Source of the DNA: Hydrogenimonas sp. | GTDB lineage: Bacteria > Campylobacterota > Campylobacteria > Campylobacterales > Hydrogenimonadaceae | Direction of reading: 5' to 3' | Assembly (NCBI GenBank): GCA_003945285.1 | Contig: AP019005.1 | Coordinates: 868,001-932,000, forward strand | DNA length: 64,000 nucleotides | Part shown: one piece after another, positions 25,365 to 34,590 of the stretch | Numbering within the stretch: position 1 is the first letter of the stretch | Layout: the number at the start of each line of letters is the position of its first letter | Made by a program: the position numbers and the translations under genes | The notes under the pieces: generated by a model | Seen by the model: only the letters and a program-made list of their open reading frames with translations | Told to the model about the DNA's origin: nothing | Databases searched by the model: none

Positions 25365-27188
25365 ATGGCGACCATGGCGCAATGGCTCGAGAGACTTGAG
25401 AGGGAGGGTGACCTCAAGATCATAGAGGAGCCGTGCGATATCGATCTGGAGATTGCACATATCGCATATATAGAGGTGAAAAAGTCCCCTTCAAGGGTGC
25501 TTCTTTTCAAGAGGCCGGTGAGCCGTGCCAAGGGAATAGAGTACGATATTCCGGTACTTATGAACATGTTCGCCGATTTCGAAGTTACCAAGAAGTTCTT
25601 CGGTCGCCATCCTGATGAGATAGCCGCCGAGATAGAGGAGCTTATGCATATGAGACCCCCGGAAGGTTTGATGGCGAAGCTCTCTTTGCTCCCGCGGCTC
25701 TTCGCTCTCAAAAATGTCTTTCCGAAGCGTCTGAAACAGCGGGGCCTTTGCCAGCAGGTCATACAGACGGCATCACAGGTAGACCTGGACAGGCTTCCCA
25801 TACTGAAAACGTGGCCCGAGGACGGCGGGCCGTTCATAACTATGGGACAGGTATATACGAAGAGCCTGGACGGGAAGATGCAGAACCTCGGTATGTACAG
25901 GCTCCAGCAGTACGACAAAAAGCGCCTCGGGATGCACTGGCAGATACATAAAGATGCCAGCCACTTCTTCGACCAGTACAAAGAGGCCGGAAAGAAGATG
26001 CCCGTAACCGTGGCGATAGGAGGCGATCCGCTCTATATATGGTGCGGTCAGGCCCCGCTTCCTTACGGAATGTTCGAACTGATGCTCTACGGATTCGTAA
26101 GAAACGAGCCCGCGAAACTGGTGAAATCGATAACGAACGACATATGGATCCCCGAAGATGCGGATATTGTCATAGAGGGTGAAGTAGACCCCGAAGAGAT
26201 GGTTATAGAGGGTCCTTTCGGAGACCATACCGGCTACTATACGCTCGAAGAGCCCTATCCGGTTATGGAGGTGACCGCCGTTACGATGAAGAGAGACCCC
26301 GTATACCAGGCCACTGTCGTGGGAAAACCGCCGCTTGAGGATAAATATATGGGGTGGGGAACAGAGCGAATCTTCCTCCCGCTTCTCAAGACTACCGCCC
26401 CCGATCTCATAGATTACCATATGCCCGAAAACGGTGTCTTTCACAACCTCATTCTCGCCAAGATGCAGACACACTACAAGGGGCACGCCAAACAGTTCAT
26501 GCACGCGTTCTGGGGTGTGGGTCAGATGAGCTTCGTGAAACATGCACTCTTCGTAGGCTCGGATGCACCGTCACTAACCGACTACGAAGCGGTTACGGAG
26601 CATATACTGAACAGGATTTCGCCCGACCGGATTCTGCTGACGGAAGGGATCGTAGATGCCCTGGACCACTCCAGCCCTGAAGCGCTGGTAGGGGGGAAAC
26701 TGGGAGTAGACGCTACCGGTGATGAGGTTGCAGAGGGGGTGGAGTCTCTTCTGGATGACGAAGAGCTTTTGAGCGCCATGAAGGCTATAGATGGGAGTGT
26801 AACGGGCTTGAAACAGTTTCTGCCGCACACCAAAAACCCGATCTGTGTCGTAACCTACAAAAAGGAGCGTTGTGTACAGAACTTTTTCGACGATGTAAGA
26901 GCGCTCCATGCACATATCAAGATACTGGTCGTAGTAGACGACGGGCGCAACTCTCTTGAAAATCCCTATATGCTGGTCTGGCGTGTTACAAACAATATCG
27001 ACGCGCTCAGAGATATCCGAATGGAGCCCTTCATCATGGCGGATGCAACCGACAAAAACGGACTCGACGGTTACGAGAGAGAGTGGCCGGGTGATGTCCT
27101 TTGCGACAGGGAGGTGCTCGACTCCTTGCAACAGAGGGGACTCATAGATATAGACGACTCTTTCATAGAGAAGTTCGGGTTGCTTTGA
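25365..27188 (+). CDS. mqnL: UbiD-family menaquinone biosynthesis decarboxylase (futalosine pathway)
   Basis: A 607-residue UbiD-fold protein of the SCO4490 type, longer than E. coli UbiD, found in organisms that make menaquinone through futalosine. It would decarboxylate the prenylated naphthoate intermediate using prenylated FMN. Visible features are GPFITMGQVYTKS, GPFGDHTGYYT with the conserved EGPFGDH segment, and the cofactor-binding region around MHWQIHKDASHFF. H. pylori has a homologue (HP0396). AAGGGGAGTG precedes the ATG at 25365, with another ATG three codons later. Confidence 0.87.
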   Translation: MATMAQWLERLEREGDLKIIEEPCDIDLEIAHIAYIEVKKSPSRVLLFKRPVSRAKGIEYDIPVLMNMFADFEVTKKFFGRHPDEIAAEIEELMHMRPPEGLMAKLSLLPRLFALKNVFPKRLKQRGLCQQVIQTASQVDLDRLPILKTWPEDGGPFITMGQVYTKSLDGKMQNLGMYRLQQYDKKRLGMHWQIHKDASHFFDQYKEAGKKMPVTVAIGGDPLYIWCGQAPLPYGMFELMLYGFVRNEPAKLVKSITNDIWIPEDADIVIEGEVDPEEMVIEGPFGDHTGYYTLEEPYPVMEVTAVTMKRDPVYQATVVGKPPLEDKYMGWGTERIFLPLLKTTAPDLIDYHMPENGVFHNLILAKMQTHYKGHAKQFMHAFWGVGQMSFVKHALFVGSDAPSLTDYEAVTEHILNRISPDRILLTEGIVDALDHSSPEALVGGKLGVDATGDEVAEGVESLLDDEELLSAMKAIDGSVTGLKQFLPHTKNPICVVTYKKERCVQNFFDDVRALHAHIKILVVVDDGRNSLENPYMLVWRVTNNIDALRDIRMEPFIMADATDKNGLDGYEREWPGDVLCDREVLDSLQQRGLIDIDDSFIEKFGLL

Positions 27189-27213
27189 GCAAATGGTTAT
27201 TCGGTCGGCTCTT

Positions 27214-27837
27214 TTAGAGTGACCGGCAGCTTTCAAGCCACTCTACGATCTCTTTGACAACCTTGTCTGAAGCTATGTTCAAGGCGGCGACTCCGCCCTT
27301 CGCGTCCTCGGAAGGTGCCGGTTCTACCTCTTCGAAGAGTCTGCTGCAGACCGTTTTCGAGTCTCTGTTTCGTATCAGCGATACCAAAACCGCAACCCTT
27401 CCTCGTGATGCACCTTCCCCGCTGAAGTCATGCACGAACTCCAAAATTCCGATTTCAAGAACCATCTGCGTATCTGCAGCAGTAGTACCGCCGGTAACAC
27501 TTTCGGCAATCCCGGACTCTTCCAGGGCACGGATCAGTTTCCCTTCGAACATTGTGTCCGGAGTGTCGTACCATCTGCTGTATGCGTAAGGCTGCTGTCT
27601 GAAATTTCGGTCCAGGTAGTAGATGGAGGAGCTTTCGCTAACCCTTGACGGATAGGTGAACGTGACTCTTAGGGAGTCCATCGTCCCCTTGGCTTCCGAG
27701 AGTGTGATACCCGGAGTCTTTTGCGATATATAGTAGTAGTCTGTAGGCGGAACCTTTTTTATGGAGCAGCCTGCCGAAATCAGCAGAAATGCCGAGACGA
27801 TCAAAACTTTTTTCAGATATACGGCAGATATTCTCAT
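27214..27837 (-). CDS. ABC-type transport auxiliary lipoprotein (PqiC/LinM-like)
   Basis: A 207-residue lipoprotein, with the lipobox ending SAGC at about residue 24 after a hydrophobic leader. The mature part fits the transport auxiliary lipoprotein family that accompanies Mla/MCE lipid transporters; TDYYYISQKTPGI near its start and a C-terminal helix KVVKEIVEWLES are in line. It is the last gene of the minus-strand mlaE-mlaF-mlaD operon, overlapping mlaD by 4 bp, and would sit at the outer membrane or the periplasmic end of the MCE bridge. Confidence 0.8.
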   Translation of the reverse strand: MRISAVYLKKVLIVSAFLLISAGCSIKKVPPTDYYYISQKTPGITLSEAKGTMDSLRVTFTYPSRVSESSSIYYLDRNFRQQPYAYSRWYDTPDTMFEGKLIRALEESGIAESVTGGTTAADTQMVLEIGILEFVHDFSGEGASRGRVAVLVSLIRNRDSKTVCSRLFEEVEPAPSEDAKGGVAALNIASDKVVKEIVEWLESCRSL

Positions 27838-28802
27838 CTCTTCTCCTCCCCGGGCCCCAGTGCGGGTTCCGCCTCTTTGAAAAAGAGGTCTCTCGGGCTG
27901 TTTTTGATCATAAGCGCATCCTCTTCCAGCTGGTATATAAGAGCCTGTGACGCTCTCATAAGCGCCTTCGACTGGGCAAGAGTCTGCTGAAGAAGTTGTC
28001 GGATGTTTAGATCTCCCTCTTCTATACGCTTCATGAGTGCATTGTTGACCCTTTTGAACGACTCTGCACTCTCTTTGAGGGAGGCGAGAGTTCTGTTGGC
28101 TTCCGTTCCCAGGCTCAGTGTCGTGGATTTTATCGCATCTACCGCCTCGAAGAGTTTGTCGCTCTTTTCGGAGGCCTCTGCAAGGTTGTGCAGAAGCGTA
28201 TCGATACTCTCCGCATTCTCCGCACTAAGAATCCGGTTCAGCGACCTGGAGGAGAGATCAAGGTTTCGCATCATGCTGTTGAAGTGTTTCATATTCTCTT
28301 CGCTGAAGGCGTTGTTCAGCCTGTCCAGCGCTTTGGATATCTGTACCGCAAGGTCGCTTACGGAGGTGCCTATCTGTGCAAGTGTGGAGGGTTTGGAGGG
28401 TATGACGGGAATCTTTCCGGGTTCGCTCTTTATGAGCGGAGCCCCCTTTTTGCCGCCGATTATTTCGATGTAGGCTATGCCGGTGATTCCTGTGAAGTTG
28501 AGTGTCGCGTACATCCCTTCGCGAATAGGAATATCTTTCGGAATCTGCAGCAGCAGGCGTACCCTGGTCGGATCGTCCGGATCGATATGGATCTCTTTGA
28601 CTTTGCCTATGTTGACTCCCATATACTTCACCGCTCCATCTGGAGGAAGGCCCGCTACGGACTCCTTCATGTAGGTGTAGTAGTAGGCGAACTCCTTTTT
28701 GCTGTTGTATTTCCCCATCCAGAGAGCGAAAGCCACCGCCCCTGCTCCCAGGAGGAATACGAAGAGTCCTACTATCGTGTAACTCGCTTTGCTCTCCATC
28801 AC
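27834..28802 (-). CDS. mlaD: MlaD/MCE family lipid-transport protein
   Basis: A 322-residue protein with an N-terminal membrane anchor (about 10-28), then an MCE domain (about 38-120) with VAGLPPDGAVKYMGVNIGKV and FTGITGIAYIEI. A long helical C-terminal region (about 140-300) could form a bundle or needle. MCE proteins form hexameric rings that carry phospholipids across the periplasm. It overlaps the ATPase gene upstream and the lipoprotein gene downstream by 4 bp each. Confidence 0.92.
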   Translation of the reverse strand: MMESKASYTIVGLFVFLLGAGAVAFALWMGKYNSKKEFAYYYTYMKESVAGLPPDGAVKYMGVNIGKVKEIHIDPDDPTRVRLLLQIPKDIPIREGMYATLNFTGITGIAYIEIIGGKKGAPLIKSEPGKIPVIPSKPSTLAQIGTSVSDLAVQISKALDRLNNAFSEENMKHFNSMMRNLDLSSRSLNRILSAENAESIDTLLHNLAEASEKSDKLFEAVDAIKSTTLSLGTEANRTLASLKESAESFKRVNNALMKRIEEGDLNIRQLLQQTLAQSKALMRASQALIYQLEEDALMIKNSPRDLFFKEAEPALGPGEEKR

Positions 28803-29578
28803 TCTCTCTCCATCTTCATAGCTTCTATACGTGCTTTCGCACGGTTGCCGCCGAAAAATCGGCGGATAAAGGGGTGTCCGTTTTTCAGTATCTCTTCCAG
28901 GGAACCCTCCGCTACCACATGCTTGTCGCCTAGCACCGCCATTCTGTCAACTACATTGAATATCGTATCTATATCGTGAGTGATCATTACTATGGTCAGC
29001 CCCAGAAGAGATCTGAGCTGTGTGACCAGGTTGTCGAACGCCTCCGCGCTGACCGGATCGAGACCCGAAGTCGGTTCATCGAGAAAAAGCAGTTTCGGGT
29101 CCATAACCAGTGCACGCGCAAGTGCTGAGCGTTTAACCATTCCTCCGCTCAGTTCACTCGGATAGAGCCCGCCTACAACATCCGGGTCCAGCCCCACCAT
29201 CTTCAGCTTGGAGCGGACTATCTCCCTGACTGTCGTGTCGGAAAGAGATGTATACTCTCTGAGCCATACAGCCACATTCTCCTCTACGGTCAAAGATGTA
29301 AAGAGCGCACCGAACTGGAAGAGTACACCCCATTCGCTTCTAAGCCTCTGGGCCTCTTTGCGTCCTATTTCGGCAAGATCGTAGCCCAGTACCTCGACGC
29401 TTCCCCCGCTTGGAGGCAGCAGCATTACCATCTCTCTGAGAAGAGTCGTCTTGCCCGAGCCGCTCCCCCCGAGAATTCCGTAGATATCTCCTTCGTAAAC
29501 GGTTAGGTTTACATCTTCATGTACGATCTTGTTTCCGAACCGTGTCCGGAGGTTACGTATCTTTATCATCTCTTTCAT
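28799..29578 (-). CDS. mlaF: ABC transporter ATP-binding protein MlaF
   Basis: A 259-residue ABC ATPase with Walker A GGSGSGKTT, Q-loop LFQFGALFTSLTVEENV, signature LSGGMVKR and Walker B LFLDEPTSGLDP. The FQFGALF phrase is characteristic of MlaF. It drives the permease encoded upstream. It is one of two MlaF-type ATPases in the window; the other (1586-2344) lacks partners. Confidence 0.92.
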   Translation of the reverse strand: MKEMIKIRNLRTRFGNKIVHEDVNLTVYEGDIYGILGGSGSGKTTLLREMVMLLPPSGGSVEVLGYDLAEIGRKEAQRLRSEWGVLFQFGALFTSLTVEENVAVWLREYTSLSDTTVREIVRSKLKMVGLDPDVVGGLYPSELSGGMVKRSALARALVMDPKLLFLDEPTSGLDPVSAEAFDNLVTQLRSLLGLTIVMITHDIDTIFNVVDRMAVLGDKHVVAEGSLEEILKNGHPFIRRFFGGNRAKARIEAMKMERE

Positions 29579-30720
29579 ATGCCGAGCTCCGTAAAGATGA
29601 CCGAGAAGAGTGCATCCATGGCGATCACCAGGAATATGGAGTTGACGACACTCATTGTCGTATAGCGCCCAATGCTTTCAGTATTTCCGGAGACCTGGAA
29701 TCCGCGGAAGCAGCCTACAGCGGCAATTATCAAAGCGAAAAAAGGTGCTTTGAAGAGTCCGACGAGGTAGTGTTTTACGGCCACCTCGCTATGGAGCCTC
29801 TCCAGGAACTGGGCAGGGGTTATATCGAGCTGCAGTTTGGCGACGAGCAGGCCGCCGTAGATTCCAACGATATCGGCGAAAAATATAAGCAGCGGAAGAG
29901 CTACGATCATCGCTACCATTCTGGGCAGGACTACGAAACGGAAAATTTCGAAACCCATGGTCTTCATAGCGTCTATCTCTTCCGTGATCTTCATGACCCC
30001 GATCTGCGCGGTATAGGCCGATCCGCTTCTTCCCGCCACTATGATAGCGGTTATGAGCGGAGCGAGCTCTCTGGGGATGGAGATCCCTATCATATCGACT
30101 ATGAAGATGTTCGCCCCGTACTTCTGCAGTTGCACAGCACTTTGAAAAGCGATGACGATGCCGACGAGAAAAGCGCTCAGTGCCACTATGGGCAGGGCTG
30201 TGACCCCCGCCTTGTAGATGTTTGTCGCGGTCTCTTTGACCCTGAACGAGGAGGGGTGTAGCAGCAAACGGAACATCGCGGCTGCGGAGTGCCCCAGGAA
30301 ATTGATGAAGAGCAGAAAATCGGAGTAGACCGCTTTTGCATGTATACCCAGGCGGGCGAAAGGCTCGAGAATGAGGGGGAAACGGGCTTCGGTTGTACTG
30401 GTTTGCGGTGCGGTGAACCGTTTTACCAGGCGGAACATGCGGCAGAACCCGTAGGGGATATTTTCGGTCTGCAGAGTGTATCTTTTCTTCAGATCATCCC
30501 GAAGAGTGATGAAAAAGACCATTGCGCCGGTATCGACGGACTCTACTTCGCCGAGGTCGATCACTATCTTTTCGGCTCCTCTTAACAGAGACTCCACACT
30601 CCGGTACGATCTCTCTATTCTGTCGAGAGATTCGACCCTCCACACCCCGGACATATAGAGCCTGACGCTGCCGCCGGAACGCTCTGTACGAAAATATTCC
30701 TTTTTGTTCATGGAATCCAT
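29575..30720 (-). CDS. mlaE: MlaE family permease with N-terminal STAS domain
   Basis: The inner-membrane permease of the Mla lipid transporter, fused to an N-terminal STAS-like domain (about residues 1-110; IVIDLGEVESVDTGAMVFFI). The MlaE part (about 135-380) has VGIVIAFQSAVQLQKYGANIF, the RELAPLITAIIVAGRSGSA motif and EEIDAMKTMG. MlaB is a separate STAS protein in E. coli; here the fusion could replace it. The start is uncertain: TTG 30729, ATG 30720 and ATG 30711 are in frame. A -10 box at 30736-30741 would put transcription start at about 30729, which favours an ATG. Confidence 0.9.
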   Translation of the reverse strand: MDSMNKKEYFRTERSGGSVRLYMSGVWRVESLDRIERSYRSVESLLRGAEKIVIDLGEVESVDTGAMVFFITLRDDLKKRYTLQTENIPYGFCRMFRLVKRFTAPQTSTTEARFPLILEPFARLGIHAKAVYSDFLLFINFLGHSAAAMFRLLLHPSSFRVKETATNIYKAGVTALPIVALSAFLVGIVIAFQSAVQLQKYGANIFIVDMIGISIPRELAPLITAIIVAGRSGSAYTAQIGVMKITEEIDAMKTMGFEIFRFVVLPRMVAMIVALPLLIFFADIVGIYGGLLVAKLQLDITPAQFLERLHSEVAVKHYLVGLFKAPFFALIIAAVGCFRGFQVSGNTESIGRYTTMSVVNSIFLVIAMDALFSVIFTELGI

Positions 30721-30735
30721 TCTATCCAATAGAAA

Positions 30736-30741
30736 ATTATA
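30736..30741 (-). promoter_or_regulatory. -10 box for the mla operon
   Basis: TATAAT on the minus strand (ATTATA on the plus strand). It lies 16 bases before the preferred mlaE ATG, so the leader would be very short. No -35 consensus is seen. Confidence 0.45.
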
Positions 30742-30881
30742 TGTGTATAAACGGTGAGTACCGCTCTTCGGCAGGCTATGAAGAGTCGTCGGTTCAAAAT
30801 CCGACCTGAATACTGACGGCCCATACTGTTTTCATCTATCCCCGGTTTTGGGTATAAACAAGACTTTATCATCAACACTCT

Positions 30882-30887
30882 ATAATT
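30882..30887 (+). promoter_or_regulatory. -10 box for the S4/trpD/tsaE/lptB operon
   Basis: TATAAT in CTCTATAATTAG, about 42 bases before the TTG start of the S4 gene. With the minus-strand box at 30736-30741 it makes the 200-bp intergenic region a divergent promoter region. Between them lies a short hairpin (GTCGG/CCGAC, 30788-30805) of unknown role. Confidence 0.5.
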
Positions 30888-30928
30888 AGAGCAGTAAAGT
30901 CGTGAAAGCCGATTTTTTTGGAGAACTA

Positions 30929-31177
30929 TTGAGAATAGACAAATTTTTAAGCAGTGTAAATCTGGTCAAACGCCGGACTGTCGCGCAGGATATGGTAAAG
31001 AGCGGAGTCGTTTTCATAAACGGTGTGCAGGCCAAACCGAGCAAAGATGTCAAAGTCGGAGACACTATCGAAATACGCTACCTCAAAGGTGCGAAAAGAT
31101 ACAGAGTGCTCAAGATCCCCGTTACCAAAACCGTTCCCAAGAGTGCCAAAGATGAGTATGTCGAGGAGTTGCAATGA
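30929..31177 (+). CDS. S4-domain RNA-binding protein (Hsp15/RlmX-like)
   Basis: An 82-residue protein that is almost entirely an S4 RNA-binding domain: RIDKFLSSVNLVKRRTVAQDM, VFINGVQAKPSKDVKVGDTIEIRY. Small S4 proteins of this type bind rRNA, with Hsp15 acting on stalled 50S subunits. The start is a TTG at 30929, supported by GGAG at 30920-30923 and by the usual family beginning RIDKFL; an in-frame GTG at 30902 would add nine residues not typical of the family. It overlaps trpD by 4 bp. Confidence 0.85.
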   Translation: MRIDKFLSSVNLVKRRTVAQDMVKSGVVFINGVQAKPSKDVKVGDTIEIRYLKGAKRYRVLKIPVTKTVPKSAKDEYVEELQ

Positions 31178-32157
31178 CCTATAGTGAAGCCAGAACGGCC
31201 TTCGAGAGGCTTTTCAGGGGTGAGATGGATGAAACAGAGGCGAGAAATCTTCTGATAGAGATGGCGGAGCGCGGTGAGAGTGCCGACGAGATTGCGGCCG
31301 CCGCGGAAGTGATGCGGGCCAATTCGGTCAAACTGCCCGTTCCCGAGGATCTGCGCGAGGAGCTGATAGACAACTGCGGAACCGGAGGAGACAGGAGCGG
31401 AAGCTTCAACATTTCGACGACGGTATCACTTCTGCTTGCCGGGGCCGGCTGCAAGGTTGCAAAACACGGTAACCGCTCCATCACCAGCCGTTCCGGAAGC
31501 GCGGATATGCTCGAAGCTCTCGGAATCCGCCTGGACCTCTCACCGGTGCAGCAGGTGAAGATGCTTCAGGAGTGCGGATTCGCTTTCATATTCGCAGTGC
31601 TTCACCATCCGGCGATGAAGTTCATTATGCCTATAAGAAAGTCGATTCCCCACCGTACCATCTTCAATATACTAGGTCCTCTCAGCAATCCGGCAGGTGT
31701 GGAGAAGCAGTTGATAGGAGTCTTCGAGCCTTCGTACGTTCCGAAACTGGCCGAGGCGCTGAAAAAGCTCGGCAGCCGCAGGGCTATGGTGGTCAGCAGC
31801 CTCGACGGCCTGGACGAGATATCGGTTTCGGATCGGAGCGAGGCTGCCGTTTTGGAGAGGGGAGAGATAAAAAGAGTCTCCATCGATCCCGCCGACTTTG
31901 GCATAGAGCGCTATTCACCCGATGAGATAAGAGGGGGGGATGCGGCAGAAAACGCGAAAATCACCCGTTCGATCCTCAGCGGGGAGACGAGGGGTGCCAA
32001 GCGGGATATAGTTCTCATAAATGCGGCTGCCGCTCTGATAGTCGACAACAGGGCGCGTGACTTTGAAGAGGGGCTTGAGATTGCGGAGGAGACTATCGAT
32101 TCCGGGCGGGCTATGGCGGCTCTGGAAAAAATAGTGCAGGTATCCAACGCACTATGA
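31174..32157 (+). CDS. trpD: Anthranilate phosphoribosyltransferase TrpD
   Basis: TrpD transfers phosphoribose from PRPP to anthranilate in tryptophan synthesis. The 327-residue protein has DNCGTGGDRSGSFNIST (the PRPP-binding GTGGD motif, near residue 70), KHGNRSITSRSGSADMLEALG and FNILGPLSNPA. It is isolated from other trp genes and is cotranscribed with an S4 protein and tsaE, overlapping both by 4 bp. Confidence 0.96.
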   Translation: MTYSEARTAFERLFRGEMDETEARNLLIEMAERGESADEIAAAAEVMRANSVKLPVPEDLREELIDNCGTGGDRSGSFNISTTVSLLLAGAGCKVAKHGNRSITSRSGSADMLEALGIRLDLSPVQQVKMLQECGFAFIFAVLHHPAMKFIMPIRKSIPHRTIFNILGPLSNPAGVEKQLIGVFEPSYVPKLAEALKKLGSRRAMVVSSLDGLDEISVSDRSEAAVLERGEIKRVSIDPADFGIERYSPDEIRGGDAAENAKITRSILSGETRGAKRDIVLINAAAALIVDNRARDFEEGLEIAEETIDSGRAMAALEKIVQVSNAL

Positions 32158-32573
32158 CGAAAACGTTGATCGCTTCACTCGATGAACTCGATAGGGTGGC
32201 CGAAGAGATCGGGAGGAGTCTTCCCGAAGATGCCGTAATCTTTTTAAGAGGCGACCTCGCAGCCGGAAAGACGACTCTGGCCAAAGCGCTGGCCGAAGCT
32301 ATGGGGTATAAGGAGGCTGTGACCTCCCCCACGTTCTCCGTTCAGCAGATCTACGGCGACAGACTGCGCCACTACGATCTCTACCAGTGTCCAAATGAGA
32401 AGTTTATGGCTATGGGTCTTCTCGAGAGCCTCGAAGAGCCCGGCTGGCACATGGTGGAGTGGGGGGACGAAGCGCTGAGGTCCCTTCTGAGAGAGCTCGG
32501 CTTTTTCACCGCACTTGTAGAGATCACCCCGAAAGAGGAGAAACGCATTTACAGGATCGAAACGGATGCATAG
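32154..32573 (+). CDS. tsaE: tRNA threonylcarbamoyladenosine synthesis ATPase TsaE
   Basis: A 139-residue P-loop ATPase that works with TsaB, TsaC and TsaD to make t6A37 in tRNAs reading ANN codons. Walker A is FLRGDLAAGKTTLAKAL, followed by TSPTFSVQQIY and HYDLYQ, all family features. It overlaps trpD by 4 bp and lptB by 8 bp. Confidence 0.94.
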   Translation: MTKTLIASLDELDRVAEEIGRSLPEDAVIFLRGDLAAGKTTLAKALAEAMGYKEAVTSPTFSVQQIYGDRLRHYDLYQCPNEKFMAMGLLESLEEPGWHMVEWGDEALRSLLRELGFFTALVEITPKEEKRIYRIETDA

Positions 32574-33288
32574 TCTCAGAGCCGAGAAACTCAATAAAAC
32601 CATAAAGAAGAGCGTTATAGTCAGGGATGTCTCCATAAAGCTGAACACCAAAGAGGTGGTGGGGCTCCTGGGCCCAAACGGTGCGGGTAAAACTACGACA
32701 TTCTACATGATATGCGGCCTGATAGGTGTGACGGAGGGGCATGTTTTCATAGATGATGAGGATGTCACAAAATATCCGCTGCATGTACGCTCCAGGCTGG
32801 GGATAGGATACCTGCCGCAGGAGTCGAGCATATTCAAAGATCTCACTGTCGAAGAGAATCTGCTGATAGCCGCCGAGGCGGCCAAACTGGAGAAAAAGAG
32901 TGCCGAAAAGAGAATAGAGAATCTGCTGGAGCTCTTCAATATCGAGCCGATAAGAAACCGCAAGGGGATACGTCTGAGCGGCGGGGAGAGAAGGAGAGCC
33001 GAGATCGCCAGGGCGCTTGTGAGCAAGCCGAAGTTCCTGCTGCTCGACGAACCTTTCGCGGGAGTCGACCCGATAGCCGTAATAGATATCCAGAACGTCA
33101 TAAGACAGCTTCTGGAACTGGATATCGGAGTGCTGATAACCGACCACAACGTAAGAGAGACGCTCGGCATATGCAACCGCGCCTACGTCATGCGATCGGG
33201 AGAGCTGATGGCGGAGGGGAGTGCCGAAGAGATTGCGGCGAACGCCGATGTCATAAAACACTATCTCGGGGAGCACTTTACGCTGTGA
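32566..33288 (+). CDS. lptB: LPS export ABC transporter ATP-binding protein LptB
   Basis: The cytoplasmic ATPase of the LptB2FG complex, which extracts lipopolysaccharide from the inner membrane. In 240 residues: Walker A GPNGAGKTT, Q-loop YLPQESSIF, signature LSGGERRRAEIARAL, Walker B FLLLDEPFAGVDP. The phrase PQESSIFKDLTVEEN is characteristic of LptB. It precedes rpoN, a common pairing in Proteobacteria. A gap of about 40 bp separates it from rpoN. Confidence 0.95.
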   Translation: MHSLRAEKLNKTIKKSVIVRDVSIKLNTKEVVGLLGPNGAGKTTTFYMICGLIGVTEGHVFIDDEDVTKYPLHVRSRLGIGYLPQESSIFKDLTVEENLLIAAEAAKLEKKSAEKRIENLLELFNIEPIRNRKGIRLSGGERRRAEIARALVSKPKFLLLDEPFAGVDPIAVIDIQNVIRQLLELDIGVLITDHNVRETLGICNRAYVMRSGELMAEGSAEEIAANADVIKHYLGEHFTL

Positions 33289-33330
33289 TCCGCTTCCCGG
33301 GCTTCGGATTCGGCAGAAGGAGATGAAGAG

Positions 33331-34590
33331 GTGAAGCTTCGCCAGAACCGGAATGTACAGCTCAAAACGAAGCTGTCCGGCACTTTGAGAAGCTGGCTGC
33401 CCATATTGCAATCGGGTATAGAGGAGTTGGAGGAGAGGCTTAGGGAGTATGAGAAAGAGAACCCCTATATGCAGGTAAAGTCGGGATTTGAAGAGCAGTT
33501 CGGCACCCCGCCTGCAGCCAGAAGCGTTCGGCGCGCCGAGAGCACCTCCAGTACGGAGGTGATAGAGGCCTTGACTCTGCATCAGAGCTCTTTGTACGAA
33601 ACTCTCCATGAACAGGTAAACGCACCCCTCTTTCCGACACCGCAAAGCGAAAAGATCGCCTATGCGATCATAGAAGAGATAAACGGGGAGGGGTACTTCG
33701 AGGGGAGTGTGGAGGAGATAGGGCGAAGGCTCGGAGTCGACGCCGATATGGTCGAGAGGATCAGAGAGCGTTTTGCCTATCTCGAGCCTCCGGGTGTAGG
33801 AGCGCGCGATACCGCCGAAGCGATGCTCTTCCAGCTCAGGCAGAGCGATGTGAAAGAGCCGATCTACTCCCTTGTCTCCCGGATGCTGGAAAATTTCGAC
33901 TCCATCGGAAGGTTTAAAGATGAAGAGGGTTACGAGGAGGCATTGAGGGTCATACGTACTTTCAAGAATCCTCCTGCCATAGAGAGTATGGACTCCTCCA
34001 TGCAGGTTATTCCGGATATTGTCATAACCAGTAGCCGTGAAGGGATCGAAGTAAAGATCAACGATGCCTTCTACCCGGATATAATCATCGAGCAGAGGGA
34101 GGCGGACCACCCTTTTATCCGCAGGAAGGTAAAGGAGGCGAGAGATCTCATCGACGCTCTTCAGATGAGAAAAGCGACACTCTACAAAATAGGTTTGATG
34201 ATAGTAGAGTTCCAGTACGACTTCTTTCAGGGAGGCGATATCAGGCCGATGAAACTTAAAGATATCGCGGATGAGTTCGACCACAACCCATCCACGATAT
34301 CGAGGGCGATAGCCAACAAATATCTGATGTGCGACCGCGGAATCTTTCCTATGAAGGCGTTTTTCGCCTCCGCTGTCGATGAAGATGTAAGCAACAGCGC
34401 CATTAAACAGTTTATATCGGAAGCGATAGCTGCGGAAGACCGCAACAAGCCGCTCAGTGACAACAAGCTGCTCGAGATGATAGAGAAGAGATTCGGAGTG
34501 AAGATGGTAAGAAGAACGGTAACGAAGTATAGAAAACAGATGCAGATCGGAGGCTCCAGTGAGCGTAAAAGATTCTACAAGCTTGCGTGA
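33331..34590 (+). CDS. rpoN: RNA polymerase sigma-54 factor RpoN
   Basis: Sigma-54 directs transcription of flagellar and other genes in Campylobacterota, with AAA+ activators. The 419-residue protein has a short region I (about 1-45) with leucine/glutamine residues, an acidic linker, the core-binding domain (about 85-270) and the C-terminal HTH plus RpoN box; ADEFDHNPSTISRAIANKY is the HTH region, and VKMVRRTVTKYRKQM near the end corresponds to the RpoN box (consensus ARRTVAKYRE). The start is the GTG at 33331. It overlaps the next gene by 32 bp. Confidence 0.95.
   Translation: MKLRQNRNVQLKTKLSGTLRSWLPILQSGIEELEERLREYEKENPYMQVKSGFEEQFGTPPAARSVRRAESTSSTEVIEALTLHQSSLYETLHEQVNAPLFPTPQSEKIAYAIIEEINGEGYFEGSVEEIGRRLGVDADMVERIRERFAYLEPPGVGARDTAEAMLFQLRQSDVKEPIYSLVSRMLENFDSIGRFKDEEGYEEALRVIRTFKNPPAIESMDSSMQVIPDIVITSSREGIEVKINDAFYPDIIIEQREADHPFIRRKVKEARDLIDALQMRKATLYKIGLMIVEFQYDFFQGGDIRPMKLKDIADEFDHNPSTISRAIANKYLMCDRGIFPMKAFFASAVDEDVSNSAIKQFISEAIAAEDRNKPLSDNKLLEMIEKRFGVKMVRRTVTKYRKQMQIGGSSERKRFYKLA

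Noticed and set aside
30786-30806. GTCGG-TTCAAAAT-CCGAC looks like a tRNA T-arm
   Set aside because: The loop has eight bases rather than seven, and no acceptor, D or anticodon arms can be drawn around it. It is only a short hairpin in a divergent promoter region.
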